DNA of 44,428 bases from an uncultured Lachnospiraceae bacterium (GTDB lineage: Bacteria > Bacillota > Clostridia > Lachnospirales > Lachnospiraceae): NCBI GenBank assembly GCA_947626415.1, contig CANQSA010000021.1:1-44428 (forward strand), in the 5' to 3' direction. This document shows positions 1-8,167 of the stretch, in pieces. The translations under genes were made by a program, and so were the position numbers. Below the pieces are notes generated by a model, which was not told where the DNA came from, made no database searches, and worked only from the letters and a program-made list of their open reading frames with translations. Each line of letters begins with the position of its first letter. The first letter of the stretch is position 1.

Positions 1-22
1 TATCCCTATGTTAAAAGGGGGA

Positions 23-49
23 TGCTGGGAGGTTTGTGGCCTCCCAGCA
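23..49. other. Perfect 10-bp hairpin near the window edge
   Basis: TGCTGGGAGG at 23-32 pairs perfectly with CCTCCCAGCA at 40-49 around a 7-nt loop. The stem is GC-rich, but no T-run follows on the plus strand (AGAGTTATG). Its role is unknown. It could belong to the 3' end of whatever lies left of the window. Confidence 0.6.
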
Positions 50-279
50 GAGTTATGAAAATGTTAAGTAATATACCCTCTGAACGAGGATACATAGTTA
101 TCATATCAATAAATTGTGTCTAAAATGTGTCCTTACTAGAGAAGAATATAAAAAATTTCACAGAAATTTTACAAAAAACTACAAGCATCGCCTTGTCGCA
201 TCCTTATTTTACCGGTTTGTATTTCTGTGTAATAAAAAAGAATCTCGTCTGTGAGACTCTGAATATCAATAAAGGGGGT

Positions 280-310
280 GCCTAGTGTCTATAGGGGGAA
301 GACACTAGGC
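280..310. other. Hairpin 1 of a pair with identical ATAGGGGGA loop
   Basis: An 11-bp perfect stem (280-290 with 300-310) closes the 9-nt loop ATAGGGGGA at 291-299. The neighbouring hairpin at 328-358 has the same 11+9+11 layout and the same loop but an unrelated stem sequence. A kept loop on a changed stem is what a structured recognition site would show. No T-run follows. Confidence 0.75.
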
Positions 311-327
311 GTGAGTATGAAAAAATG

Positions 328-358
328 ATATAACTAACATAGGGGGAGTTAGTTATAT
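328..358. other. Hairpin 2 of a pair with identical ATAGGGGGA loop
   Basis: ATATAACTAAC at 328-338 pairs perfectly with GTTAGTTATAT at 348-358 around the loop ATAGGGGGA at 339-347. It lies 17 nt after hairpin 1 and has the same dimensions. Its stem is AT-rich, whereas that of hairpin 1 is mixed. Confidence 0.75.
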
Positions 359-531
359 GTAGCACTATATTGCGATGAGTGCTTTCATAGCATACTGTTT
401 AAATGTGAAAAACGTGTGAAAAAATAAAGAAAATTCTTGGAAAGTCTTAGAAAAATATTTGAAAAAAGCTATAGATAATATTCTGATTTTGAAGTATAAT
501 ACAAACTGAGATGTTTTTTGGAGGAGTCTGT

Positions 532-1521
532 ATGCTAGTAACAGATATTGGAATTGATTTGGGAACGGCCAGCGTGCTGGTTTATATAAAAGGAAAAGGC
601 GTTGTTTTAAAGGAGCCGTCTGTCGTTGCGTTTGACAGGGATTCCAATAAGATCAAGGCGATCGGAGAAGAAGCCAGACTGATGATCGGAAGAACGCCAG
701 GGAATATCGTTGCGGTGCGTCCGCTGCGGCAGGGTGTGATCTCGGATTATCAGGTTACGGAAAAGATGGTCAAGTATTTTATCCAGAAGGCTGTAGGAAA
801 GAAGACGTATAAGAAGCCGCGGATCAGTGTCTGCGTACCCAGTGGGGCGACCGAGGTTGAGGAGAAGGCGGTGAAAGACGCGACTTACGAAGCGGGCGCG
901 AGAGAAGTACAGATCATTGAAGAACCGATTGCGGCTGCGATTGGAGCGGGAATCGACATTTCCAAGCCCTGCGGCAATATGATCGTGGATATCGGCGGCG
1001 GCACAACGGATATTGCTGTGATCTCACTGGGCGGTACGGTGGAAAGCGCTTCTATTAAAGTGGCAGGCGATGATTTTGATGAGGCCATTGTCCGCTATAT
1101 GAGAAAGAAACATAATCTGCTGATCGGAGAGCGGACCGCGGAGGAGATCAAGATTCAGATCGGAACGGTATACAAGCAGCCGGAGGTCAAGTCGATGGAA
1201 GTGCGGGGCCGGAATCTGGTCATCGGGCTTCCGAAGATTATTACGGTGACATCCGAGGAGGTAGAGGAAGCGCTGCGGGAGTCTGTCAGCCAGATCATCG
1301 AAGCGATCCATGGCGTGTTGGAAAATACGCCGCCGGAGCTGGCTGCGGATATTGCGGACCGGGGGATCGTCCTGACCGGCGGCGGCTGTCTGCTGCGGGG
1401 ACTGGAGGAACTGATCGAGTCGAAGACGGGGATCAATACGGTAACGGCGGAAGATCCCATGACAGCGGTTGCCATCGGTACCGGCAGATATGTGGAGTTT
1501 ATGAACGGTACGTTAGAGTAG
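532..1521 (+). CDS. mreB: Rod shape-determining protein, MreB/Mbl family
   Basis: Bacterial actin homologue that polymerises under the membrane and guides lateral cell-wall synthesis. The 329-aa protein has the usual family length. The first phosphate loop (DIGIDLGTA) is near residue 5, the second (VDIGGGTTD) near residue 152, and the adenosine motif (LTGGG) near residue 282. The start at 532 was chosen because GGAGGAG (520-526) precedes it; an ATG at 511 in the same frame lies upstream of that site. The gene stands alone, without mreC and mreD, and is followed 17 nt later by recD2. Whether it is the MreB or the Mbl paralogue cannot be settled here. Confidence 0.93.
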   Translation: MLVTDIGIDLGTASVLVYIKGKGVVLKEPSVVAFDRDSNKIKAIGEEARLMIGRTPGNIVAVRPLRQGVISDYQVTEKMVKYFIQKAVGKKTYKKPRISVCVPSGATEVEEKAVKDATYEAGAREVQIIEEPIAAAIGAGIDISKPCGNMIVDIGGGTTDIAVISLGGTVESASIKVAGDDFDEAIVRYMRKKHNLLIGERTAEEIKIQIGTVYKQPEVKSMEVRGRNLVIGLPKIITVTSEEVEEALRESVSQIIEAIHGVLENTPPELAADIADRGIVLTGGGCLLRGLEELIESKTGINTVTAEDPMTAVAIGTGRYVEFMNGTLE

Positions 1522-1538
1522 GAAGGTTTTGAAGGTAC

Positions 1539-3779
1539 ATGGTAACAGTTACCGGATACGTAGACAGAATCGTTTTCCGGAATGAGGAAAATGGATATAC
1601 GGTTTTTAATTTCATAGAAGGACAGAAAGAACATGTATGTGTCGGCGTTCTGCAGTCCATTAACGAGGGTGAATACGCACAGATCTCCGGAGATGTGGTC
1701 ATTCACCCTGTTTATGATGCGCAGATCCGGGTTTCTTCCTATGAATTGCGGATGCCTGAGGACAAAGAGGCGATTTTGCGCTATCTGGGGTCCGGCGCCA
1801 TTAAAGGGGTCGGCATGAAGCTGGCGGACCGGATCGTGCAGAAGTTCGGGGAAGAAGCGCTGCGGATTGTGGAAGAGGAGCCGGAAAGGCTGGCGGAGGT
1901 CCGGGGGATCAGTCTGGCCAAAGCGATGGATATCGCGGAGCAGCTGGAAGAAAAACGGGATATGCGTTCGGTGATGATGTATCTGCAGAAATATGGGATC
2001 ACGGCTACGATGGGTCTGAAGATCTATCGGCAGTACGGAAACCGGGTTCAGCAGGTATTGGAAGAAAATCCTTATCGGCTGGCAGAGGAGATACAGGGGA
2101 TCGGCTTTCGGATCGCGGATGAGATCGCCAGACGGATCGGCGTTGCGGCGGATTCGGATTTTCGGATTCAGAGTGGGATCAGTCATGTGCTGCTGCAGGC
2201 AAGCAATGACGGGCATACCTATCTGCCGAAGGAACAGCTTCGGCTTCGCGTGTGTGAACTGCTGAATCTGGAAGATTTGGAACTGGAACCGCATCTGATG
2301 GATTTAAGCATCCAGAGAAAGATCATAGTAAAAAAAGAAGAAGGCAATGACCTTATTTATGCTTCTACCTATTATTATACAGAATTAAATGTGGCGCGGA
2401 TGCTGTTAGATCTGAACCATTCATTTGAAGAATCCCAGGATCAGGTAAACCGGCTGTTGCCTGTCATAGAGCGGGAACTGGGCATGACGCTGGAAGAAGA
2501 ACAGAAACAGGCGGTTCTTCAGTCGGCAACACACGGGATCCTGGTGATCACAGGCGGACCCGGTACCGGAAAGACGACTACGATCAACGCGATCATCCGG
2601 TATTTTGAAAACGAAGAGAAAGAAATCCGGCTGGCGGCGCCTACCGGACGCGCGGCAAAGCGTATGACGGAGACTACCGGATATGAAGCGCAGACCATAC
2701 ACCGTCTGCTGGAATTGTCCGGCGGAATGGAGGAAGGCGAACCGATCCGATTTGAGCGGAATGAAATGAATCCGTTGGAAACAGAGGTGCTGATCATCGA
2801 TGAAATGTCGATGGTGGATATTTTCCTGATGCATTCCCTGCTTCGGGCGATCTCTGTCGGAACCCGCCTGATCCTGGTAGGAGACGTGGATCAGCTCCCG
2901 TCCGTGGGACCGGGAAGGGTACTGAAAGATATCATTGATTCCGGCTGCTTTCCGGTTGTTAAACTCAACCGGATTTTCCGGCAGGCAACGCAGAGCGATA
3001 TTGTAACAAGCGCGCATCAAATCAATCGGGGCGAAATGGTAGATCTGACCAGGGCGAAGGATTTTCTGTTCATCAGACGGGAAGAGGCCAGCCGGGTCGC
3101 GGGCGTGATCGTTACGCTGGTCCGGGAAAAACTACCGAAATACGTACAGGCCGGCATCGCGGAGATTCAGGTGCTGTCTCCTACGAAGAAAGGGAACCTG
3201 GGTACCGTAAGCCTGAACCGGATTCTGCAGCGGGAATTGAATCCGCCGGAGCCGGGAAAAGAAGAACGGGAACAGGGAGATGTGATTTTCCGGGAAGGCG
3301 ACAAGGTCATGCAGATCCGGAACAATTACCAGATCGAATGGGAAAAGCGCGGCAGACACGGAATCGTACTGGAACGGGGAACCGGCATTTTTAACGGCGA
3401 TATGGGGATCATACGGATCATCAACCCGACGACTGAACTGATGGAAGTGGAATTTGACGATAACCGGTATGTGGTATACAGCTTCAAAGATCTGGAAGAA
3501 CTGGAGTTAGCCTATGCGGTGACGGTACATAAATCCCAAGGGAGCGAATATCCGGCAGTGGTCATTCCCGTATTATCAGGTCCGTCTATGCTGATGAACC
3601 GAAATATTCTGTATACGGCGGTAACGCGGGCCAAAAAATGCGTCTGTCTGGTCGGGATTGAAAGTACGGTAGCCGCAATGATCGAAAACGCGGGGGAACA
3701 TAAGCGCTACAGCAGCCTGCAGAACCGGATCCGGGAACAGCAGGAGGAAGGAATGCGGATTTGGACAGACGGGAATTGA
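1539..3779 (+). CDS. recD2: ATP-dependent RecD-like DNA helicase (RecD2)
   Basis: Superfamily 1B 5'-3' DNA helicase of the RecD2 type, which acts without RecBC. The 746-aa length fits the family. The N-terminal OB-like part (about 1-70) is followed by helix-hairpin-helix repeats (about 80-210, with GAIKGVG and GIGFRIADEI), then the Walker A motif GGPGTGKT at residues 339-346, a Walker B-type IIDEMSMVD near 420, and the C-terminal UvrD_C_2 motif VTVHKSQGSE near 662. The start has a modest GAAGG site 4 nt upstream. The last 19 nt overlap comF, which suggests coupled translation. Confidence 0.95.
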   Translation: MVTVTGYVDRIVFRNEENGYTVFNFIEGQKEHVCVGVLQSINEGEYAQISGDVVIHPVYDAQIRVSSYELRMPEDKEAILRYLGSGAIKGVGMKLADRIVQKFGEEALRIVEEEPERLAEVRGISLAKAMDIAEQLEEKRDMRSVMMYLQKYGITATMGLKIYRQYGNRVQQVLEENPYRLAEEIQGIGFRIADEIARRIGVAADSDFRIQSGISHVLLQASNDGHTYLPKEQLRLRVCELLNLEDLELEPHLMDLSIQRKIIVKKEEGNDLIYASTYYYTELNVARMLLDLNHSFEESQDQVNRLLPVIERELGMTLEEEQKQAVLQSATHGILVITGGPGTGKTTTINAIIRYFENEEKEIRLAAPTGRAAKRMTETTGYEAQTIHRLLELSGGMEEGEPIRFERNEMNPLETEVLIIDEMSMVDIFLMHSLLRAISVGTRLILVGDVDQLPSVGPGRVLKDIIDSGCFPVVKLNRIFRQATQSDIVTSAHQINRGEMVDLTRAKDFLFIRREEASRVAGVIVTLVREKLPKYVQAGIAEIQVLSPTKKGNLGTVSLNRILQRELNPPEPGKEEREQGDVIFREGDKVMQIRNNYQIEWEKRGRHGIVLERGTGIFNGDMGIIRIINPTTELMEVEFDDNRYVVYSFKDLEELELAYAVTVHKSQGSEYPAVVIPVLSGPSMLMNRNILYTAVTRAKKCVCLVGIESTVAAMIENAGEHKRYSSLQNRIREQQEEGMRIWTDGN

Positions 3780-4504
3780 AACGAAAACTGCTCCTTGGAA
3801 AAGAACTGCTTATCCGGGCCTGTTATCCGCTGACTTGTCCGGTGTGCGGGAAAAAGCTGTCGCTGGGAACCGTTGTGCATGAAGCTTGCAGAAAACAATT
3901 GCCGGTCATTACAGAACCCTATTGTCTGCGGTGCGGAAAACAACTGGAATCAGAGACGGAAGAATACTGTTATGACTGTCTCGCACACAAGCATTATTAT
4001 AAGCAGGGGGTGGCGGCATTTGCATATGACCGCTGCATCCGGCAGGCAATATATGACTTCAAATATAAAAATAAACGGGAAAATGCAGCGTTTTTCGCGA
4101 AATTTATGGCGGAAGCGATGGAAAAGCGCCGCCCGTTCTGGAAGGCAGAGATTCTGGTTCCGGTACCGATTTATAATAAGAAGAAAAAGCTGCGGGGCTA
4201 TAATCAGGCCGAGCTGCTGGCGGACGCGATTGCCTTGGAAGGCGGATATGAAGTGCGGAAGGATCTGATCTATCGGATCAGAGAGACAAAGCCGCAGAAA
4301 GAGATGAGCAATCAGGAACGCCGGGAAAACTTAAAGAACGCGTTTGCGGTGGACGCGGAGAAGTGCGCGGCAGTGTCGAGGGTGATTCTGATCGATGATA
4401 TTTATACGACAGGCAGTACGGCGGACCATTGCGCGAAGCTGCTGCGGGCGGCGGGCGTACAGGAAGTTTATTATGCGGCGATCGCCATTGGCAGCGGTTT
4501 ATAG
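3761..4504 (+). CDS. comF: ComF family phosphoribosyltransferase-like protein
   Basis: ComF/GntX family protein linked to DNA uptake and DNA transactions; its exact reaction is not established. The 247-aa protein starts with two zinc-binding cysteine pairs (CPVCGKK and CLRCGK...CYDC). It ends with a type I phosphoribosyltransferase domain containing the PRPP loop DDIYTTGST. The start is a TTG at 3761 that overlaps the end of recD2. AGGAGGAAGG at 3742-3751 precedes it; the ATG at 3753 belongs to the recD2 frame. Overlap with a helicase gene fits a joint role in handling single-stranded DNA. Confidence 0.9.
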   Translation: MDRRELKRKLLLGKELLIRACYPLTCPVCGKKLSLGTVVHEACRKQLPVITEPYCLRCGKQLESETEEYCYDCLAHKHYYKQGVAAFAYDRCIRQAIYDFKYKNKRENAAFFAKFMAEAMEKRRPFWKAEILVPVPIYNKKKKLRGYNQAELLADAIALEGGYEVRKDLIYRIRETKPQKEMSNQERRENLKNAFAVDAEKCAAVSRVILIDDIYTTGSTADHCAKLLRAAGVQEVYYAAIAIGSGL

Positions 4505-4544
4505 CGATTTACAGGAGAAATCCGGAAATAAATGAAAAAAAAGA

Positions 4545-4574
4545 TTGACTTCTGCCCGTTAGCTGTGATATAGT
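4545..4574 (+). promoter_or_regulatory. Sigma-A-type promoter of the rpmG-secE-nusG-rplKA operon
   Basis: TTGACT at 4545-4550 and TATAGT at 4569-4574 are separated by 18 bp. Transcription would begin near 4581, ahead of a hairpin and the rpmG start. Confidence 0.75.
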
Positions 4575-4600
4575 ATGGGAGCGATGGAAGAAGTCTTTTT

Positions 4601-4627
4601 TTTATGCCTATTTTTAGGAGGCATAAA
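4601..4627 (+). other. Leader hairpin before rpmG
   Basis: TTTATGCCT at 4601-4609 pairs perfectly with AGGCATAAA at 4619-4627 around a 9-nt loop. It sits in the presumed 5' leader, 15 nt ahead of the rpmG ribosome binding site GGAGGTGG (4643-4650). The stem is preceded rather than followed by a T-run, so it is not a plus-strand terminator. A control role in ribosomal protein expression is possible but unproven. Confidence 0.5.
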
Positions 4628-4656
4628 ACACACAAAAAATATGGAGGTGGAAGGTT

Positions 4657-4806
4657 GTGCGCGTAAAGATCACATTGGCATGTACAGAATGTCAGCAGCG
4701 AAATTACAATATGACCAAGGATAAGAAAACCCATCCCGAGAGAATGGAGACCAGGAAATATTGTAAGTTCTGCAAGTCACACACATTACACAAGGAAACC
4801 AAGTAA
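4657..4806 (+). CDS. rpmG: 50S ribosomal protein L33
   Basis: Small zinc-ribbon protein of the large ribosomal subunit, 49 aa. The two zinc-binding pairs CTEC and CKFC and the ending SHTLHKETK are typical. The gene uses a GTG start 6 nt after GGAGGTGG. It is the cysteine-containing (zinc-binding) form of L33, and its place just before secE and nusG is the usual one in Firmicutes. Confidence 0.95.
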   Translation: MRVKITLACTECQQRNYNMTKDKKTHPERMETRKYCKFCKSHTLHKETK

Positions 4807-4828
4807 CAGGAGATCATGGAGGTAGTCA

Positions 4829-5086
4829 ATGAGCGAAGAGATTACGATCGAACAGGTCGCGAACCAGAAAAAGCCTGAGACAGCCAAAAAGTCCAAAAAA
4901 GGTAATAAAGAACCGAAGAAGAGCTTCTTTAAGGGAGTGAAAGCCGAGTTCAAAAAGATTATCTGGCCGGACCGGATGTCTGTCGTAAAACAGACTACTG
5001 CAGTTGTCGTTATTTCCGTATTGTTGGGTGCAGTCATCAAGGTTTTGGATATGATCATCCAGTTAGGTCTGGATCTGATCGTTTAA
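4829..5086 (+). CDS. secE: Preprotein translocase subunit SecE
   Basis: Essential small membrane subunit of the SecYEG translocon, 85 aa. A charged, lysine-rich N-terminus (about 1-45) leads into the conserved amphipathic motif (KAEFKKIIWPDR, about 38-49) and a single C-terminal transmembrane helix (about 56-80). The length matches the short single-span Gram-positive form. It follows rpmG by 22 nt and precedes nusG, as in most bacteria. Confidence 0.96.
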   Translation: MSEEITIEQVANQKKPETAKKSKKGNKEPKKSFFKGVKAEFKKIIWPDRMSVVKQTTAVVVISVLLGAVIKVLDMIIQLGLDLIV

Positions 5087-5120
5087 TCCCTAATGGTTGT
5101 GTAGAATGGAGCAGATGATT

Positions 5121-5639
5121 ATGGCAGAAGCACACTGGTATGTAGTCCATACTTATTCAGGTTATGAGAACAAAGTAAAAGCCAACATTGAAAAGACAAT
5201 CGAGAACAGACACCTGGAAGATCAGATCCTGGAGGTTTCCGTACCGCTGGAAGATGTAGTGGAAGTGAAAAACGGCGTATCTAAGGTATCCCAGAAGAAA
5301 CTGTTTCCGGGCTATGTCCTGATCAGGATGTTCATGAATGACGATACCTGGTATGTTGTAAGAAATACCCGCGGTGTGACCGGGTTTGTAGGCCCCGGTT
5401 CCAAGCCGGTTCCCCTGACCGAACAGGAGATGGTGAACCTGGGTATTTACAAGGAGCCTACCGTCGTGATCGATTTCGCGATCGGAGATTCCGTCACCGT
5501 TGTAAGCGGCGCATGGGCCGGTACGGTCGGGATTATCCGCCGGATCGATGAGGACAAAAAAACTGTCACGATTTATGTTGATATGTTTGGCAGAGAGACC
5601 CCTGTAGAGCTGAGCTTCGCAGAGGTTAAGAAAATGTAG
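5121..5639 (+). CDS. nusG: Transcription termination/antitermination factor NusG
   Basis: Binds RNA polymerase and modulates pausing, termination and coupling to the ribosome. The 172-aa protein begins [16 protein letters not shown], the usual NGN-domain start. It carries FPGYVLI and the linker region, and ends in a KOW domain (about 118-172, [14 protein letters not shown]). Four in-frame starts exist (TTG 5097, ATG 5106, 5115, 5121). I chose 5121 because GGAG at 5108-5111 lies 9 nt upstream and the family N-terminus begins there. Confidence 0.95.
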   Translation: MAEAHWYVVHTYSGYENKVKANIEKTIENRHLEDQILEVSVPLEDVVEVKNGVSKVSQKKLFPGYVLIRMFMNDDTWYVVRNTRGVTGFVGPGSKPVPLTEQEMVNLGIYKEPTVVIDFAIGDSVTVVSGAWAGTVGIIRRIDEDKKTVTIYVDMFGRETPVELSFAEVKKM

Positions 5640-5689
5640 CAGAGTGGGAGGATACGTCTTTCCGATATTACCACAAGGAGGTGCCGAAA

Positions 5690-6115
5690 ATGGCAAAGAA
5701 TGTAACAGGATACATTAAATTACAGATTGCAGCTGGTAAGGCAACGCCAGCACCGCCGGTTGGTCCTGCATTGGGACAGCATGGCGTTAACATTGTACAG
5801 TTCACCAAGGAATTCAACGCGAGAACAGCGGATCAGATGGGTATGATCATTCCGGTCGTTATCACAGTTTATAATGACAGAAGTTTCAGCTTCATCTGCA
5901 AGACTCCGCCGGCAGCAGTTCTGCTGAAGAAAGCATGTAAGATTGAATCCGGTTCTGCCGTTCCGAATAAGAACAAGGTAGCAACGATTACCCGGGCAGA
6001 AGTTCAGAAAATCGCAGAGACCAAGATGCCAGACCTGAATGCGGCTTCTTTAGAGGCAGCAATCAGCATGATCGCCGGTACGGCAAGAAGTATGGGCATC
6101 CAGGTAGTTGATTAA
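5690..6115 (+). CDS. rplK: 50S ribosomal protein L11
   Basis: Part of the GTPase-associated centre of the large subunit, binding 23S rRNA helices 43-44. The protein has 141 aa, the standard length. The proline-rich N-terminus ([17 protein letters not shown]) and the ending [12 protein letters not shown] are conserved. The start at 5690 lies 7 nt after the full AAGGAGGTG site; a GTG at 5681 overlaps that site and is unlikely. Confidence 0.97.
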   Translation: MAKNVTGYIKLQIAAGKATPAPPVGPALGQHGVNIVQFTKEFNARTADQMGMIIPVVITVYNDRSFSFICKTPPAAVLLKKACKIESGSAVPNKNKVATITRAEVQKIAETKMPDLNAASLEAAISMIAGTARSMGIQVVD

Positions 6116-6128
6116 AGGAGGTCTTACA

Positions 6129-6821
6129 ATGAAAAGAGGAAAGAAATACGCAGAGGCAGCCAAAAAGATTGACCGTGCTGCTTTATATGAAACAGCAGAC
6201 GCGATCGCTTTGGTTAAAAGCGGAGCAAGCGCAAAATTTGACGAGACTGTTGAACTGCATATCAGAACGGGTTGTGACGGACGTCACGCAGACCAGCAGA
6301 TCCGTGGCGCGGTTGTACTGCCGCACGGAACCGGCAAGCAGGTAAGAGTTCTGGTATTCGCAAGAGGCGATAAGGCAGCAGAGGCAGAGGCAGCAGGCGC
6401 AGAATTTGTCGGCGCGGAAGAATTAGTTCCGAGAATCCAGAATGAAGGCTGGTTTGATTTCGACGTTGTCGTAGCAACACCGGATATGATGGGTATTGTA
6501 GGACGTTTAGGCCGTGTATTGGGTCCGAAGGGCCTGATGCCGAACCCGAAGGCAGGAACCGTTACAATGGACGTAACCAAGGCTGTTAAGGATATTAAAG
6601 CCGGTAAGATCGAATACAGATTAGACAAGACGAATATTATTCACGTGCCGATTGGTAAAGTTTCTTTCACCGAGGAACAGTTAGCGGACAACTTCCAGAC
6701 CGTTATCGATGCGATCATTAAGGCAAGACCGAGCACATTAAAGGGACAGTATTTAAGAAGCATCACCCTGACCTCTACGATGGGACCGGGTGTGAAGCTG
6801 AATCCTGTCAGATTTGCTTAA
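6129..6821 (+). CDS. rplA: 50S ribosomal protein L1
   Basis: Binds the L1 stalk of 23S rRNA and, in many bacteria, represses its own L11-L1 operon. The 230-aa protein contains the signature [12 protein letters not shown] and the ending [11 protein letters not shown]. The start at 6129 follows AAAGGAGGT (6114-6122), which overlaps the end of rplK. A promoter for rplJ-rplL follows directly, so L11-L1 and L10-L12 are at least partly separate transcription units. Confidence 0.97.
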   Translation: MKRGKKYAEAAKKIDRAALYETADAIALVKSGASAKFDETVELHIRTGCDGRHADQQIRGAVVLPHGTGKQVRVLVFARGDKAAEAEAAGAEFVGAEELVPRIQNEGWFDFDVVVATPDMMGIVGRLGRVLGPKGLMPNPKAGTVTMDVTKAVKDIKAGKIEYRLDKTNIIHVPIGKVSFTEEQLADNFQTVIDAIIKARPSTLKGQYLRSITLTSTMGPGVKLNPVRFA

Positions 6822-6835
6822 TCCGGATTTTTTGG

Positions 6836-6864
6836 TTGACATCATATATTTTATGTGCTAGAAT
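6836..6864 (+). promoter_or_regulatory. Sigma-A-type promoter for rplJ-rplL
   Basis: TTGACA at 6836-6841 and TAGAAT at 6859-6864 are separated by 17 bp. Transcription would start near 6871, at the beginning of the L10 leader. Confidence 0.85.
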
Positions 6865-6870
6865 GCACAT

Positions 6871-7035
6871 GGACTTGAGATAAGTCCACATCGCCGAAGA
6901 CAGCAGGTGTCCATTCAGGACGTAACGGGTTCCAACCTGCCGAGGACATTAGATTTCGTAAGCTGATTATGAAGATTAATGTAACCCTCTCTGCTTCGGC
7001 AGAGAGGGATTTTTATTGGGAACCTAGAATAAAAC
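6871..7035 (+). ncRNA. Ribosomal protein L10 leader
   Basis: The stretch between the promoter and the rplJ ribosome binding site has the shape of the known L10 autoregulatory leader: a kinked, multi-helix region (about 6890-6965, with CCGAAGACAGCAGGTG and CCTGCCGAGGACATTAG) followed by a terminator-like hairpin. In the known mechanism, the L10-L12 complex binds the leader and favours termination. The identification rests on position, sequence resemblance and the downstream attenuator. A covariance-model search with the Rfam L10 leader would settle it. Confidence 0.8.
6985..7016 (+). terminator. Attenuator in the L10 leader
   Basis: CCCTCTCTGC (6985-6994) and GCAGAGAGGG (6999-7008) form a perfect 10-bp stem closed by a TTCG tetraloop and followed by ATTTTTATT. 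It lies 34 nt before the rplJ start codon, so premature termination here would switch off rplJ-rplL. Confidence 0.85.
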
Positions 7036-7049
7036 AGGAGGCAGAACGA

Positions 7050-7544
7050 ATGGCTAAAGTAGAATTAAAACAGCCGATCGTACAGGAGATTTCTGATCTG
7101 TTAAACGGCGCTGCGACAGCAGTACTGGTTGACTACCGTGGATTGACTGTAGAACAGGACACAGCGCTGCGTAAGGAATTACGTGCAAACAACGTTGTGT
7201 ACAAGGTCTACAAGAACACACTGTTGAATTTCGCCGTAAAGGGAACAGAATTCGAATCGCTGAGCCAGCATTTAGAAGGACCGACCGCATTGGCAGTCTG
7301 CAAGGATGACGCAACCGCCGCTGCAAGAGTTCTGGCTAAGTTTGGCAAGGACGCGGAAGCATTGGAGATTAAGGCTGGTATTGTGGAAGGTACTTACTAT
7401 GACGCGGCAGGGATCGCGAAGATCGCAAGCATTCCTTCGAGAGATGAATTGCTTTCCAAGCTGCTTGGCAGTATCCAGTCACCGATTACGAACTTTGCCC
7501 GTGTTATTAAGCAGATTGCTGAGAAACAGGAAGAAGTTGCGTAA
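7050..7544 (+). CDS. rplJ: 50S ribosomal protein L10
   Basis: Forms the base of the ribosomal stalk and carries the L7/L12 dimers. The 164-aa protein begins MAKVELKQPIVQEI and contains VDYRGLTVEQ and the conserved YKNTLL region; the C-terminal helix that binds L12 follows. The start at 7050 comes 8 nt after AGGAGG (7036-7041). The same frame is open back to 6969, but that extension runs through the attenuator hairpin and is not coding. Confidence 0.96.
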   Translation: MAKVELKQPIVQEISDLLNGAATAVLVDYRGLTVEQDTALRKELRANNVVYKVYKNTLLNFAVKGTEFESLSQHLEGPTALAVCKDDATAAARVLAKFGKDAEALEIKAGIVEGTYYDAAGIAKIASIPSRDELLSKLLGSIQSPITNFARVIKQIAEKQEEVA

Positions 7545-7579
7545 ACAATATTTTTTAAATTATTTTGGAGGAAATTAAA

Positions 7580-7945
7580 ATGACGACTCAGGAAATTATT
7601 GAAGTAATCAAAGGTTTATCCGTATTAGAGCTGAATGATTTAGTAAAGGCTTGTGAAGAAGAATTCGGCGTATCTGCAGCAGCAGGTGTTGTCGTTGCAG
7701 CAGCAGGCGGTCCTGCAGCAGAGGAAGAAGAGAAGACAGAGTTTGACGTTGAGCTGACAGAGGTTGGCCCGAACAAGGTTAAGGTTATCAAAGTTGTTAA
7801 GGATGCAACAGGCTTAGGCTTGAAGGAAGCAAAAGATGCTGTTGACGGCGCTCCGAAGGTAATCAAGGAAGGCGTTTCCAAGGCAGAGGCTGAGGAATTA
7901 GTAAAGGCTCTGGAAGAGCAGGGCGCAAAAGCTACGATTAAATAG
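7580..7945 (+). CDS. rplL: 50S ribosomal protein L7/L12
   Basis: Flexible stalk protein, present as dimers, that recruits translation GTPases. The 121-aa protein has an N-terminal dimerisation part (about 1-35), an alanine-rich hinge (about 35-52) and the C-terminal factor-binding domain ([20 protein letters not shown], about 68-87). GGAGGA at 7567-7572 sets the start at 7580. The strong terminator at 7984-8040 ends the unit. Confidence 0.97.
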   Translation: MTTQEIIEVIKGLSVLELNDLVKACEEEFGVSAAAGVVVAAAGGPAAEEEEKTEFDVELTEVGPNKVKVIKVVKDATGLGLKEAKDAVDGAPKVIKEGVSKAEAEELVKALEEQGAKATIK

Positions 7946-7983
7946 TTATCGCATCAGGAATGAATGCGCTGCGCGTTTGAAAA

Positions 7984-8040
7984 GGGAGAGTTCTCATCCC
8001 GGTATGTCTGCATATCGGGAGATGAGGGCTCTCTTTTTTT
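7984..8040 (+). terminator. Strong intrinsic terminator after rplL
   Basis: An extended stem pairs GGGAGAG..CTCATCCCGGTATG with CATATCGGGAGATGAG..CTCTC, with a short TCTG loop, and runs into a seven-T tract at 8034-8040. It separates the rplJ-rplL unit from the peptidase gene. Confidence 0.88.
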
Positions 8041-8050
8041 GCAGATCTAA

Positions 8051-8080
8051 TTGGTAAGAAAAGGGTTTGTATGATACAAT
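8051..8080 (+). promoter_or_regulatory. Probable promoter of the C39 peptidase gene
   Basis: TTGGTA at 8051-8056 and TACAAT at 8075-8080 are separated by 18 bp. It lies directly after the rplL terminator, which indicates that the following gene has its own transcript. Confidence 0.6.
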
Positions 8081-8167
8081 AAAATACAGGATCGGTGTTA
8101 GAGTTTGAAAATGACCGGTGTATCTTTAACAGATCATGAAAAAACGTAAGAATGGGGAAGAATACCG

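Larger units (their letters stand above)
1..531. other. Gene-free leader region upstream of mreB
   Basis: No credible coding region is visible here on either strand. The stretch is AT-rich and holds at least three perfect hairpins, listed separately (23-49, 280-310, 328-358), a weaker 6-bp hairpin (361-366 with 378-383), and four runs of five G (17-21, 274-278, 294-298, 342-346). A TATAAT at 495-500 is a possible -10 box for mreB, but no good -35 box lies 16-18 nt upstream of it. The hairpins lack U-tracts, so they do not look like ordinary terminators. The region may contain an untranslated RNA or a binding region; this is inference. Confidence 0.6.

Noticed and set aside
6969-7049. N-terminal extension of L10
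   Set aside because: The frame is open but runs through the attenuator hairpin; the real start has an ideal ribosome binding site at 7036-7041 and the family N-terminus.
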